Shown: positions 7,556 through 15,804, counted from the first letter of the stretch. The stretch: DNA of 64,000 nucleotides from Bacteroides stercoris ATCC 43183 (GCF_025147325.1 NZ_CP102262.1:3038001-3102000), one strand, 5' to 3'. Numbers and translations: made by a program. The notes: generated by a model from the letters alone, not told the origin.

Positions 7556-10018
7556 TTACCGCAACACGGCTCCCAGTCGGTTCTGCAGGTTGGCAATCAG
7601 TTTCTGCATCACTTTGTCAATCTGCTTGTCGTTCAGTGTGGCATTCTCGTCCTGCAACAGGAAACTTACGGCATACGATTTCTTGCCGGCTTCCAGGTTC
7701 TTGCCTTCATAGACGTCGAAGAGGGAGACTTCTTTCAGCAGCTTCTTCTCCGTTTCGTAGGCAATCTTTTCGATTTCGGCAAACTGCACCTTCTTGTCAA
7801 TCAGCAAAGCGAGGTCGCGCTTCACGGCCGGGAATTTGGAGATTTCGGTATAGTTTACCTTCACGTTCCTGATGGCCTTCATCAGCTCTTTCCAGTTCAG
7901 GTCGGCATAGTACACCTCGTTGTCGATGTCGAACGCTTTCAGGAGCTTCCTCGTCACCACGCCGAACGTGGCAAGGCGCTTGCCCCCCTTTGTCTGCACG
8001 GACAGGGCAGCGGCGTAAATATCGTCCGTAAGGTTGCCCACTACCAGGTCGTGCATCTGCAAGCCCAGACGGGCAAATATGTTTTCTACATACGCTTTCA
8101 GCTCGTACACCGAACTGTCCTCGTCCTGATGCGCCCATGAGTTGGACACTCTCTTGCCGGTAATCCACAGGCCCAGGTGATAGTCTTCGGAATAAGGAGC
8201 GAGCGCCTTTTCGGGGTTACGCTTCTCTTCGTTGAAGTAATAGCAGTTGCCGAATTCAAAGAATTTCAAATCGGCATTCTTGCGGTTGGCATTGTGCGCG
8301 ATGCTCTCCAGTCCGCCGAAAAGCAGTGTCTGGCGCATGGCGTTCAGATCGGCGCTGAGCGGGTTCATCAGCATCACGAGGTTCTTGGCGGGATAAGATT
8401 CCAGTCCGTCGTAATAGGCGGCGCGTGTCAGCGAGTTGTTCAGGATTTCGTTGAAACCGCAGCCCACCAGTTGCTCGGCAACCAGGTTCTGCAGACGGTT
8501 GGACTTGTCGCACTCGCCCTTCGTTGTCAGGCTGGACTTCAAGGCTGTGGGAATCTCCACATTATTATATCCGTAAATACGGAGGATGTCCTCTATCACA
8601 TCGCAGTCGCGCTGCACATCCACGCGGTATGGCGGCACGTCGAGCGTCAGGCCCTCTGCCGTTTCGCCTACAATCTTCATCTCCAGGCTCGTCACGATGC
8701 TTTTTATCGTCTCTGCCGGAATCTCCTTGCCTATCAGCGCGTGTACCTTCCCGTAAGAGAGTTCCACCCGGAAGTCGCGGGCGGGAGCGGCGCATACATC
8801 CTTGATGTCGGAAGAGATGGTGCCGCCGGCAAGTTCCTTCACCATCAGTGCCGCCAGTTTCAGGCAGTAAAGGGTGGCGTTGGGGTCGACGCCTCTTTCA
8901 AAGCGGAAGGAAGCATCCGTGTTCAGGCCGTGGCGGCGGGCGGTCTTACGCACCCAGGTGGGGTGAAAATAAGCGCTTTCGAGGAAGACGTCCTTCGTGG
9001 TTTCGGTAGAGCCTGAATCCAGTCCGCCGAACACTCCGGCGATGCACATGGGCTCTTCCCGGTTGCAAATCATCAGGTCGCGTCCGTTGAGCTTGCGTTC
9101 CACGCCGTCCAGGGTGGTGAAGGGAGTGCCTTCGGGCAGGGTCTTTACAATGACCTCGCCGCCTTTAATCTTGTCCGCATCGAAGCAGTGGAGCGGCTGG
9201 CCGAATGCGTGGACGATGTAGTTCGTGATGTCCACCACATTATTAATAGGGCGCAGGCCGATGATGCGGAGCTTGTTCTGCAACCATTCGGGGCTTTCCT
9301 TTACGGTGACGCCTTTCACGGTGACGCCGGCATAGTGCGGGCAGGCTTCGCTGTTCTCTACCGTCACCCGGATGTCGAGGTCGTGGTTATCGACGGCAAA
9401 AGTCTCCACAGAGGGTTTCTTCAAGGCGGCGGGCTTGCCGTTCTGCACCAGGTAGGCGTACAGGTCGCGCGCCACGCCGTAGTGCGAGCAGGCATCGGCG
9501 CGGTTGGGCGTGATGTCCACCTCCAGCACGTAGTCGCTCTTGATGTTGTAATAGTCCTTGGCAAGCGTGCCCGGCACTGCTGTTTCGGGCAGTACGATGA
9601 TGCCCGCATGGTCTGTGCCGATGCCTATTTCGTCTTCGGCACAAATCATGCCGTTGGACTCTACGCCGCGGAGTTTGGATTTCTTGATTGTGAAGCATTC
9701 ATCACCGTCATAAAGTTTTGTACCCAAAGTGGCCACCACCACTTTCTGTCCGGCTGCCACGTTGGCTGCGCCGCATACTATCTGCACAGGTTCTCCCTGT
9801 CCCAGGTTTACGGTAGTGATGTGCATGTGGTCCGAGTTGGGATGGGGCTCGCACGTCAGCACTTCGCCGATGACCAGGCCTTCCAGTCCGCCTTTAACGG
9901 TTTGCACTTCTTCCACGCTTCCCGTTTCCAGTCCTATGGAAGTGAGCGCGGCGGCTACTTCATCCGGTGTCAGGTCGAAATCCACATACTCTTTCAACCA
10001 GTTATAAGAGATATTCAT
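7556..10018 (-). CDS. pheT: phenylalanine-tRNA ligase beta subunit
   Basis: Large subunit of the (alpha-beta)2 enzyme that charges tRNA-Phe. At 820 residues it is full length. The order is an N-terminal domain (MNISYNWLKEYVDFDLTPDEVAAALT), the tRNA-binding EMAP-like OB fold (VIGEVLTCEPHPNSDHMHITTVNLG), B3/B4 editing domain (HYGVARDLYAYL and following), B5 domains (DVPPYRVDVQRDCDVIEDILRIYGYNN), and the C-terminal anticodon-binding FDX domain (FPAVKRDLALLIDKKV). pheS is not in this window. A TAACTTTG box lies 36-43 bases upstream. Confidence 0.97.
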   Translation of the reverse strand: MNISYNWLKEYVDFDLTPDEVAAALTSIGLETGSVEEVQTVKGGLEGLVIGEVLTCEPHPNSDHMHITTVNLGQGEPVQIVCGAANVAAGQKVVVATLGTKLYDGDECFTIKKSKLRGVESNGMICAEDEIGIGTDHAGIIVLPETAVPGTLAKDYYNIKSDYVLEVDITPNRADACSHYGVARDLYAYLVQNGKPAALKKPSVETFAVDNHDLDIRVTVENSEACPHYAGVTVKGVTVKESPEWLQNKLRIIGLRPINNVVDITNYIVHAFGQPLHCFDADKIKGGEVIVKTLPEGTPFTTLDGVERKLNGRDLMICNREEPMCIAGVFGGLDSGSTETTKDVFLESAYFHPTWVRKTARRHGLNTDASFRFERGVDPNATLYCLKLAALMVKELAGGTISSDIKDVCAAPARDFRVELSYGKVHALIGKEIPAETIKSIVTSLEMKIVGETAEGLTLDVPPYRVDVQRDCDVIEDILRIYGYNNVEIPTALKSSLTTKGECDKSNRLQNLVAEQLVGCGFNEILNNSLTRAAYYDGLESYPAKNLVMLMNPLSADLNAMRQTLLFGGLESIAHNANRKNADLKFFEFGNCYYFNEEKRNPEKALAPYSEDYHLGLWITGKRVSNSWAHQDEDSSVYELKAYVENIFARLGLQMHDLVVGNLTDDIYAAALSVQTKGGKRLATFGVVTRKLLKAFDIDNEVYYADLNWKELMKAIRNVKVNYTEISKFPAVKRDLALLIDKKVQFAEIEKIAYETEKKLLKEVSLFDVYEGKNLEAGKKSYAVSFLLQDENATLNDKQIDKVMQKLIANLQNRLGAVLR

Positions 10019-10053
10019 ATCATTATTTTTTTATTGTTTCCAAAAGTGACCCG

Positions 10054-10061
10054 CAAAGTTA
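10054..10061 (-). promoter_or_regulatory. candidate -7 box for pheT
   Basis: TAACTTTG on the minus strand, matching TAnnTTTG, 36 bases upstream of the ATG. A TTTC lies 16 bases further upstream, which is a weak -33 match. Confidence 0.5.
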
Positions 10062-10091
10062 ATAAGATTTTCCTGTAGAAAGGGAAAAATT

Positions 10092-10694
10092 TCAGGAAAT
10101 CTTCGAGAGTATATACGCTTTTACCTGTTGCCATGACTGATTTACAAACATATCCGGCATAGGGTCTGCCTCTGCATCGTCAAAATAGGCCAAGCTTTTC
10201 ATTGCCATGAAAACAGAGGAGTCGTTGTATTTGGCTGCATAGAAATGCAGGATTTCCTCTAATGAAAAGTGATGCAGCAAGAAAGCGATATCTATAAAAT
10301 CTTTCTTTGTACCCCTGCCTATGATTGCAGTAATCTTCATAGCTGCAATATCGCTTACACTCGCCAGGCGAAGCCCCTGCTCCAGGACAACATCATCAAG
10401 CCAAGGGTATTTATAATTTACAATATCAACCTTGATTCCATCTACTATATAGATGTGTATATGGGGAGATTCCTTCAAAATGGTCAGCGAAGCTATTCCG
10501 GCTATTGATTCCCGCAAATATTCAGCCTCACAATCTACCGTACCGAAAAAATCCAAATCAATAGATTTGCGATGCCCCAATTGCAAAGCGAGCGCAGTGC
10601 CTCCCACTAACCTTGTTTGCTCAAGCACCGGCAACCGTTGCAGTTTTTTCAGGAGTTCCAGGGTTGAGGATTCAACTGTTTCCAGGTATAGCAT
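10092..10694 (-). CDS. AbiEii/AbiGii-type nucleotidyltransferase (toxin-like)
   Basis: A 200-residue nucleotidyltransferase-fold protein of the AbiEii family, usually the toxin half of AbiE abortive-infection or toxin-antitoxin pairs that modify tRNA or other targets. The catalytic signature LVGGTALALQLGHRKSIDLDFF (residues 30-51) has the GG and D-x-D elements. Later conserved parts are VDIVNYKYPWL, VSDIAAMKITAIIGRGTKKDFIDIAFLLHHF. It overlaps its upstream partner by 46 bases, so the two proteins must be co-translated. The 200-residue length is shorter than classic AbiEii (about 300), a form common in Bacteroidetes. Confidence 0.85.
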   Translation of the reverse strand: MLYLETVESSTLELLKKLQRLPVLEQTRLVGGTALALQLGHRKSIDLDFFGTVDCEAEYLRESIAGIASLTILKESPHIHIYIVDGIKVDIVNYKYPWLDDVVLEQGLRLASVSDIAAMKITAIIGRGTKKDFIDIAFLLHHFSLEEILHFYAAKYNDSSVFMAMKSLAYFDDAEADPMPDMFVNQSWQQVKAYILSKIS

Positions 10695-10954
10695 CTGAAC
10701 TGTTCTTTAGGGGTTTTTGAAATAGCGGCAATGTATGCCAGCGCACGGGGTTCCAAGCTCCTCAATCCCTTTGCGGTCTCTACGATTTTGGGCAATCCGT
10801 AGTATGACTTAATGAGATTCCAGTCGCCCAGCAAGCCATATTCCAGCACTCTCTGTATCACATATTGCGCATGTGCGTCGAGGTCGATATCCTCTTTGCG
10901 CACATCCCAGAACAGATGCGGAGAGAATTGTTCCATACATTCATTTGCAGACAT
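10649..10954 (-). CDS. small partner protein of the AbiEii-type toxin (DUF6922-like)
   Basis: A 101-residue protein encoded immediately before and overlapping the AbiEii-type gene. It contains PHLFWDVRKEDIDLDAHAQYVIQRVLEYGLLGDW, then SYYGLPKIVETAKGLRSLEPRALAYIAAISKTPKEQFRCY, which looks helical and may bind DNA. Position and size suggest an antitoxin or a substrate-recruiting partner. The family name is from memory of similar Bacteroides pairs, so the function is inferred from context. Confidence 0.65.
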   Translation of the reverse strand: MSANECMEQFSPHLFWDVRKEDIDLDAHAQYVIQRVLEYGLLGDWNLIKSYYGLPKIVETAKGLRSLEPRALAYIAAISKTPKEQFRCYTWKQLNPQPWNS

Positions 10955-11034
10955 AGCCTTTACTTCTTTTATTTACAAAGGTAGCATTCTTTTCCGAAAA
11001 TCAACCGATTAATCATTTATAAAAAGCCCGCGGG

Positions 11035-11300
11035 TCAAAGTTTATCCACTATCCGGTGCGCCCGTCTCCGCAGCAATTCGAACTCTTCATCGTCCAGGAT
11101 GGCTTTCATCGCCTTATACCAGCGTATGAGCACGCTGATTTTCACATCCCCCCTTTTAAAAGGGTCTGAATGGTGGTATTACTCATGCCGGCATGGTCGG
11201 CAATCATTTTCAAAGACACGCCGGATGCCTTCAACAGATAGCGGAGCTCTTCACCTATCATAAGATAGGGATATTGCCCGTCCTCATTTTTTACACTCAT
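11035..11300 (-). pseudogene. frameshifted small HTH (XRE-like) gene, poly-G tract
   Basis: The ATG at 11,300 opens a helix-turn-helix protein: EELRYLLKASGVSLKMIADHAGMSNTTIQTLL. The frame stops at 11,142-11,144, just after a run of six G (11,148-11,153 as C on the plus strand). In another frame the protein continues sensibly (DVKISVLIRWYKAMKAILD, then DEEFELLRRRAHRIVDKL) to a TGA at 11,035. One extra G would join the two halves into an 88-residue protein. It is either a decayed gene, a phase-variable gene, or a sequencing error in a homopolymer. It sits just upstream of the AbiEii-type pair on the same strand. Confidence 0.6.
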
Positions 11301-11354
11301 TTTAGTATTAATTTTATTTAAAATACAAGGGAAATATTTAGGTTTATTAAGTTT

Positions 11355-11374
11355 CGTACATACATGTGTGTACG
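11355..11374. promoter_or_regulatory. 20-base near-perfect palindrome, operator-like
   Basis: CGTACATACATGTGTGTACG is symmetric about ACATGT with a single mismatched pair. It lies between the divergent HTH gene (11,300) and the VirE_N gene (11,483), a typical place for an operator. Whether the HTH protein binds it is unknown. Confidence 0.4.
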
Positions 11375-11482
11375 GTCATCTGTTTTATAATCACGAACTT
11401 TGAAGGGTATCCCTGAAAGATTCGGGAATTGCGATGCAAAATTAACAAATTAATAATCAGCACCAAAAAAACAAGTAAACAA

Positions 11483-12157
11483 ATGAATGAATTCAAAATG
11501 TCCCTGTTCCTCGCCCCCATTTCGCCGGTGAAGGACGGCGGCACAGGGCAAATCATCAAGCCTGCCACCCTGAAGCCCTACAAAACCATGACCCTGCAGG
11601 AAGTGTACCGGACGATAACCGCCAACACACGCCTGCAACTGCTCACCGACCGCGTGCGCCGGGCATTCGACAGCGGCGACCTATCCGCCTACCGCGCCCT
11701 CAAACAGGAGCTTCTGCCCTACGTCACCCCCTGCGGCACGTTCGGCCGCCGGCGCAGCGACAGCCTTCTCGAAGCATCGGGACTTGTAGTGGTGGACATC
11801 GACCACCTCGACTCCGCTGACGAAGCCGCCCGGCTGCGCCGCCAACTGTTTGAAGACCCGTTTCTAAGGCCGGAGCTGGTCTTCATCAGCCCCTGCGGAC
11901 AGGGCGTAAAAGCCTTCGTGCCCTACACCCCCGACCCCGCCCTGCCGGATGTGCGCCAGAACGCCGCCGAAAGTATCCGATGGGCTATGAACTACGTGCA
12001 GTGCGTGTATGCCGACGGTAACCGCAACTCCGCCAAAGGCGTGGATACTTCCGGCAAGGACCTCGTGCGGGCCTGCTTTCTGAGTTACGACCCCGGTGCG
12101 CTCATAGCTACCCGGAATAATCTTTCGCCGGAAAATAATCCGCTACAAAACCAGTAA
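11483..12157 (+). CDS. VirE N-terminal-domain / BT4734-like protein
   Basis: A 224-residue protein of the Bacteroides BT4734/BF3469 type (VirE_N domain), related to primase-polymerase folds. Conserved features are the N-terminal MSLFLAPISPVKDG, the helix LYAYR-like SAYRALKQELLPYVTPCGTF, a strand with acidic residues LVVVDIDHLDS, and VFISPCGQGVKAFVPY. The ATG at 11,483 was chosen; an upstream TTG would add 18 residues that do not look conserved. It leads a plus-strand set with the DUF3987 gene after a heptamer array. It probably handles nucleic acid, but no activity is proven for the family here. Confidence 0.8.
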   Translation: MNEFKMSLFLAPISPVKDGGTGQIIKPATLKPYKTMTLQEVYRTITANTRLQLLTDRVRRAFDSGDLSAYRALKQELLPYVTPCGTFGRRRSDSLLEASGLVVVDIDHLDSADEAARLRRQLFEDPFLRPELVFISPCGQGVKAFVPYTPDPALPDVRQNAAESIRWAMNYVQCVYADGNRNSAKGVDTSGKDLVRACFLSYDPGALIATRNNLSPENNPLQNQ

Positions 12158-12353
12158 TTCATAACTCATAATTCATAACAGATAATTTATAGTGCATAAT
12201 TCGTAACTTATAACAGGTAACTCATAGCACATAATTCATAACTCATAACACATAATTCGTAACTCATAACAAATAACTCATAACACATAATTCATAACTC
12301 ATAACAGATAATTCATAGCACATAATTCATAACAGATAACTCATAATTTATAA
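12158..12353 (+). repeat. array of 28 heptamers, consensus NNCATAA
   Basis: Starting at the base after the upstream stop codon, the sequence reads as 28 consecutive 7-base units such as TTCATAA, CTCATAA, CACATAA and CAGATAA, ending four bases before the ATG at 12,358. Every unit ends in TAA or TAG. Because 7 is not a multiple of 3, stop codons fall in all three frames. A short run of the same unit is found before rsmG at 39,385-39,417. Confidence 0.95.
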
Positions 12354-12357
12354 CCCC

Positions 12358-14325
12358 ATGACCAATATCCTATCCGATTTGCGCCGCCTCACGGAAGCGG
12401 TTCACGCAGCGGGCGCCGACATCGCGCCCACCTACAGAGAGTATGTACAACTGGCATTCGCCATAGCCACCGACTGCGGCGAAGCCGGACGCAGCGACTT
12501 CCTGATGCTGTGCAGCCTCTCTGCCAAATACGATGTGCACGCGGCAAACAAGCTCTTCAGCAACGCCCTGAAAACAAACAACAACAGCGTCCACATAGGC
12601 ACCGCCTTCCACCTTGCCGAACTGTGCAACGTGCGCCCCCGCCCCGCAGAGAAGCCACGGCAGGACGCTCCCACGGGTACACTTGGTACGCCGGGTGCAC
12701 CGTATCCCGCCGCCTCACACACGCATGCGCACGGTTATTATAATAAGGCGGAGATGCCTGCGGAAGAATTTCCGGAAGCGCCCGCAGCCAGCCTTCCCGC
12801 CGAAGCAGCCGATGCCGGAACAGCAAACTCCGGAACAGCCTGCTCCGGAACAACCTACCCCGGGACAACCTACCCCGAAGCAGCAGACCCCGAAGCAGCA
12901 GACGAGGAGACCTGCCGGGGCAGCGAACCCCTCACCCCGCTGCCCTGCTTCGACAACCGGACGCTCTGGCCCGCACCGCTGAACGAAATTACCGCCCACG
13001 GCACCACCCGCGCCCAGCAGGACATCATGCTGCTGGGCGCCGTCACCGTGCTGGGCGCCAGCATGAACAGCCACGTGCGCTGCGCCTACGGCGGCAAGAT
13101 GATATCGCCCAGCCTGCAAACGTTCATCGTGGCCCTGCCTGCCTCGGGCAAGGGCGTGCTCTCCCTCGTCCGCCTGCTGGTGGAGCCTATCCACGACGAG
13201 ATACGCCTGCACACGGCAGAAGCCATGAAGCAGTACCGCAAGGAGAAGGGCGCCTACGACTCGCTGGGCAAGGAACGCTCGCAGGCCACCCCGCCCGCAC
13301 TGCCGCCCGACCGCATGTTCCTCATCTCGGGCAACAACACCGGCACGGGCATCCTGCAGAACATCATGGACTCCGAAGGCATCGGCCTGATATGCGAGAG
13401 CGAAGCCGACACCATCTCCACCGCCATCGGCTCGGAACACGGCCACTGGAGCGACACCATGCGCAAGGCCTTCGACCACGACCGCCTCTCCTACAACCGC
13501 CGCACCGACCGCGAATACCGCGAAGTAAAACGCAGCTACCTCTCCGTCCTGCTCTCAGGCACTCCCGCCCAGGTGAAACCGCTCATCCCCACCGCCGAAA
13601 ACGGCCTGTTCTCGCGCCAGCTCTTCTACTACATGCCCGCCATCCACAAGTGGCAGAACCAGTTCGACCGGCAGGATACCGACCTCGAAACCGTATTCAC
13701 CGGCCTGGGCATGCAGTGGCGCGAGCAACTGAAACGCATCACCGCCGGCGGCCTCTTCACCCTGCGCCTCACCCCCGAACAGAAGGAGCTGTTCAACAAC
13801 CTCTTCGCCAACCTCTTCATCCGCTCCCACCTTGCCAACGGCAGCGAAATGGCGAGCAGCGTAGCCCGCCTTGCCATCAACATCTGCCGCATCATGCAGG
13901 TAGTGGCCATGCTCCGCGTACTCGAATCGGACGACATCGCCCGCTCGCCCCACCTCACCCCCGACAAGGACATCTCCGGCGACAACCTCAAGGACGGCAT
14001 CATCACCCGCTGGGACATGACCATCCTCCCCGCCGACTTCAACTCCGTGCTGGAGCTTACCGAAAGCCTCTACCGCCACGCCACGCACATCCTCTCCTTC
14101 CTGCCCGGAACCGAAATCAGCCGCCGGAGCAACGCCGACCGCGACGCCCTGCTGCAAAGCATGGAAAGGGAGTTTACCCGCTCCGCCTTCCTGCTGCAGG
14201 CCGAAGCAACGGGCATTAAACCCGGAACGGCATCCACATGGCTCAAACGCCTGGTGAAGCATGGGATGATAGAGAGCGTGGACGGAAAGGGGACGTACCG
14301 GAAACCTCTACCTAATGGGATGTGA
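12358..14325 (+). CDS. DUF3987 domain protein (YfjI-like ATPase/primase-helicase)
   Basis: A 655-residue protein. An N-terminal segment (residues 1-110) has NLR-free helices typical of primase C-terminal-like regions, followed by a low-complexity linker with six pentapeptide repeats (about residues 153-182). The DUF3987 core begins near residue 195 (LWPAPLNEITAHGTT). It has a P-loop-like VALPASGKGVLSLVRLL and an acidic Walker-B-like ICESEADTIS, then SYLSVLLSGTPAQVKPL. The C-terminal part looks like a winged helix (LLQAEATGIKPGTASTWLKRLVKHGMI). Proteins of this kind often pair with VirE_N proteins in Bacteroides. The biological role is unknown; a nucleic-acid ATPase is a reasonable inference. 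Confidence 0.85.
   Translation: MTNILSDLRRLTEAVHAAGADIAPTYREYVQLAFAIATDCGEAGRSDFLMLCSLSAKYDVHAANKLFSNALKTNNNSVHIGTAFHLAELCNVRPRPAEKPRQDAPTGTLGTPGAPYPAASHTHAHGYYNKAEMPAEEFPEAPAASLPAEAADAGTANSGTACSGTTYPGTTYPEAADPEAADEETCRGSEPLTPLPCFDNRTLWPAPLNEITAHGTTRAQQDIMLLGAVTVLGASMNSHVRCAYGGKMISPSLQTFIVALPASGKGVLSLVRLLVEPIHDEIRLHTAEAMKQYRKEKGAYDSLGKERSQATPPALPPDRMFLISGNNTGTGILQNIMDSEGIGLICESEADTISTAIGSEHGHWSDTMRKAFDHDRLSYNRRTDREYREVKRSYLSVLLSGTPAQVKPLIPTAENGLFSRQLFYYMPAIHKWQNQFDRQDTDLETVFTGLGMQWREQLKRITAGGLFTLRLTPEQKELFNNLFANLFIRSHLANGSEMASSVARLAINICRIMQVVAMLRVLESDDIARSPHLTPDKDISGDNLKDGIITRWDMTILPADFNSVLELTESLYRHATHILSFLPGTEISRRSNADRDALLQSMEREFTRSAFLLQAEATGIKPGTASTWLKRLVKHGMIESVDGKGTYRKPLPNGM
12814..12903 (+). 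repeat. six 15-bp in-frame repeats in the DUF3987 gene
   Basis: Six consecutive 15-base units (for example TCCGGAACAGCCTGC, CCCGAAGCAGCAGAC) encode the pentapeptides AGTAN, SGTAC, SGTTY, PGTTY, PEAAD, PEAAD. They lie in the linker between the N-terminal and DUF3987 regions and could expand or shrink without breaking the frame. Confidence 0.85.
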
Positions 14326-14859
14326 CAGGTTTGTGGGTGGTTGTTTTGACATGTTTTCTGTGTATATACTATACGTGCGTGTGTGCGAAGCGGACGACGG
14401 GGGTGATTGTTGTGTACCAATTGTGTATTTGGAACGGAGGTAGAGACAGAAGAACAAAAGAACAGAAGGAGAAAAGGAGAAAAGAACAGAAGAGTGGAAA
14501 AGGGAGGGGTTTCGGGTAAGAGGGTCTTTGGGGTAAGAAAGGACTTCGGATAAAAAAGGACTTCGGGTGGGAAGGATGGAAGGTAAGGTGATGTTGCCGG
14601 AAACGGTCGGTAACGTTACTGAAGATGAAAAAGGATGAAAGGTTGCTTCATGTTTTCCTGGGGGCTACTCCGGCAGCGTAGAGTAGAACTTTAGCGTTGC
14701 AGAGTAGAACTTTGGCTGCGTAAAGTAGAACTTTAGCAACGTGGAGTAGAACTTTGGCAACGCAAAGCATCCTTGAGTGGACAGAGGAGGATTCAGGCTA
14801 TGAAAGGCGTTTTTTTCTGTTGTAGATGCGGTTGGTATGTGTCGGGCTGCCGGGGGAGG
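14326..14859. other. long intergenic region: purine tract and 21-bp array
   Basis: 534 bases between the DUF3987 gene and the convergent DUF4248 gene. The part 14,437-14,590 is almost all purine on the plus strand, with near repeats of GGACTTCGGRT. The part 14,682-14,765 is a four-unit tandem array. I see no credible gene or RNA here. Confidence 0.7.
14682..14765 (+). repeat. 21-bp tandem array A (four units)
   Basis: Four units of exactly 21 bases begin AGTAGAACTTT at 14,682, 14,703, 14,724 and 14,745, with variable last ten bases (AGCGTTGCAG, GGCTGCGTAA, AGCAACGTGG, GGCAACGCAA). The core GTAGAACTTTAG is close to the unit of a second 21-bp array at 40,047-40,151. Confidence 0.92.
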
Positions 14860-15087
14860 TCAGTTCTCGCCCGGTTCTCCCAACGCCCCGACAATCAGCC
14901 CTACCTGTGCGGGCGTGTATGTCCTCGATTTTGGCGAAAGCCCTAAGGCAAGCAGTTCTTCCCGCAGGTTCGGATAGAGGTCTATCCATTGGTTCAGTTT
15001 ACGGAAAGCCGCTTGCGGGCACAACTCCGGACAGTAAAGCTGTGCAAGTTCCGTGCGTCCGAATGTGCGTATTTTAAAATTCGTCAT
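14860..15087 (-). CDS. DUF4248 domain-containing protein
   Basis: A 75-residue protein of a Bacteroides-specific family of unknown function that is commonly seen beside HU-HIG, smalltalk and amidase genes near capsule loci. Conserved parts are IRTFGRTELAQLYCP, AAFRKLNQWIDLYP, and SRTYTPAQVGLIVGALGEP, which suggest a compact helical DNA-binding type fold. The ATG at 15,087 (MTNFKIRTFGR) is preferred over an upstream in-frame start. It is divergent from the HU-HIG gene and has a -7 box at 15,116-15,123. Confidence 0.85.
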   Translation of the reverse strand: MTNFKIRTFGRTELAQLYCPELCPQAAFRKLNQWIDLYPNLREELLALGLSPKSRTYTPAQVGLIVGALGEPGEN

Positions 15088-15115
15088 AATCCCTGATTCT
15101 TTGGTTCTTACAGAG

Positions 15116-15123
15116 CAAAGATA
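15116..15123 (-). promoter_or_regulatory. candidate -7 box for the DUF4248 gene
   Basis: TATCTTTG on the minus strand, 29 bases upstream of the ATG. A -33 TTTG at 19 bases is lacking. Confidence 0.45.
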
Positions 15124-15286
15124 CGGAAATATCTCCACACTTCCGCATCTATATCCGTATATAACAACCTACAACAGACCATAACGTACCGAAAGTGACA
15201 AACCCTCTTCCCGCGCATCGTATCTTCGTAACGTGATCACAAAGAGAGTTGAAAACAAGAATTAAAAACCCAAAAACTTAAAGATT

Positions 15287-15757
15287 ATGATTCGTTACAA
15301 GAAGTATCAAATGACCGGTGAAAACCACCCCCTGAAAGGCTTATGGTATGCCCGTCCCCTGATTGAGGACACGTTCGACACCGAGAAGCTCGCCAAGCAC
15401 ATGTCAAACCACAACACGCCCTACTCGGCAGGCTTAATCAAAGGCGTGCTTACCGACATGATAGCCTGCACCAAAGAGCTTATCCTGGACGGCAAGAACG
15501 TGAAACTGGACGACCTCGCCATTTTCTCCGTAGGCATCGTCAGCCGTAAAGGCGCTGCCTCTGCCGACGCCTTCACCCTGGCGGACAACGTAAAGGGCCT
15601 GAAGCTCCGCGCCCGTGCCACGGGTGAGCTGAGCAATGCCCAAATCAATCTGGAAGGCCAACTGAAAGAAGCGTCCAAGTACAGCCCGGACAACAGCGGC
15701 GCGGGTGGCAGCACCCCCGGCGGCGGCAACGGCGAAGAGGAGAATCCGTTAGGATAA
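15287..15757 (+). CDS. HU-HIG family DNA-binding protein
   Basis: A 156-residue HU/IHF-like protein of the Bacteroidetes HU-HIG type, in which the HU fold carries a glycine-rich tail. The N-terminus IRYKKYQM is followed by the HU core (SAGLIKGVLTDMIACTKELILDGKNVKLDDLAIFSVGI) and strand-rich region; the last 25 residues are Gly/Ser/Asn/Glu-rich. It likely binds or bends DNA. It is followed after 47 bases by the smalltalk and amidase genes on the same strand, the usual order next to Bacteroides capsule loci. Confidence 0.88.
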   Translation: MIRYKKYQMTGENHPLKGLWYARPLIEDTFDTEKLAKHMSNHNTPYSAGLIKGVLTDMIACTKELILDGKNVKLDDLAIFSVGIVSRKGAASADAFTLADNVKGLKLRARATGELSNAQINLEGQLKEASKYSPDNSGAGGSTPGGGNGEEENPLG

Positions 15758-15804
15758 CAGAAGCAACAGATTATCAACATTATCAACATTAACACCAGAA
15801 GAAC

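Noticed and set aside
12158..12353. CRISPR or origin iterons
   Set aside because: Units of 7 bases without spacers, between two genes in one direction and no replication gene of plasmid type nearby.
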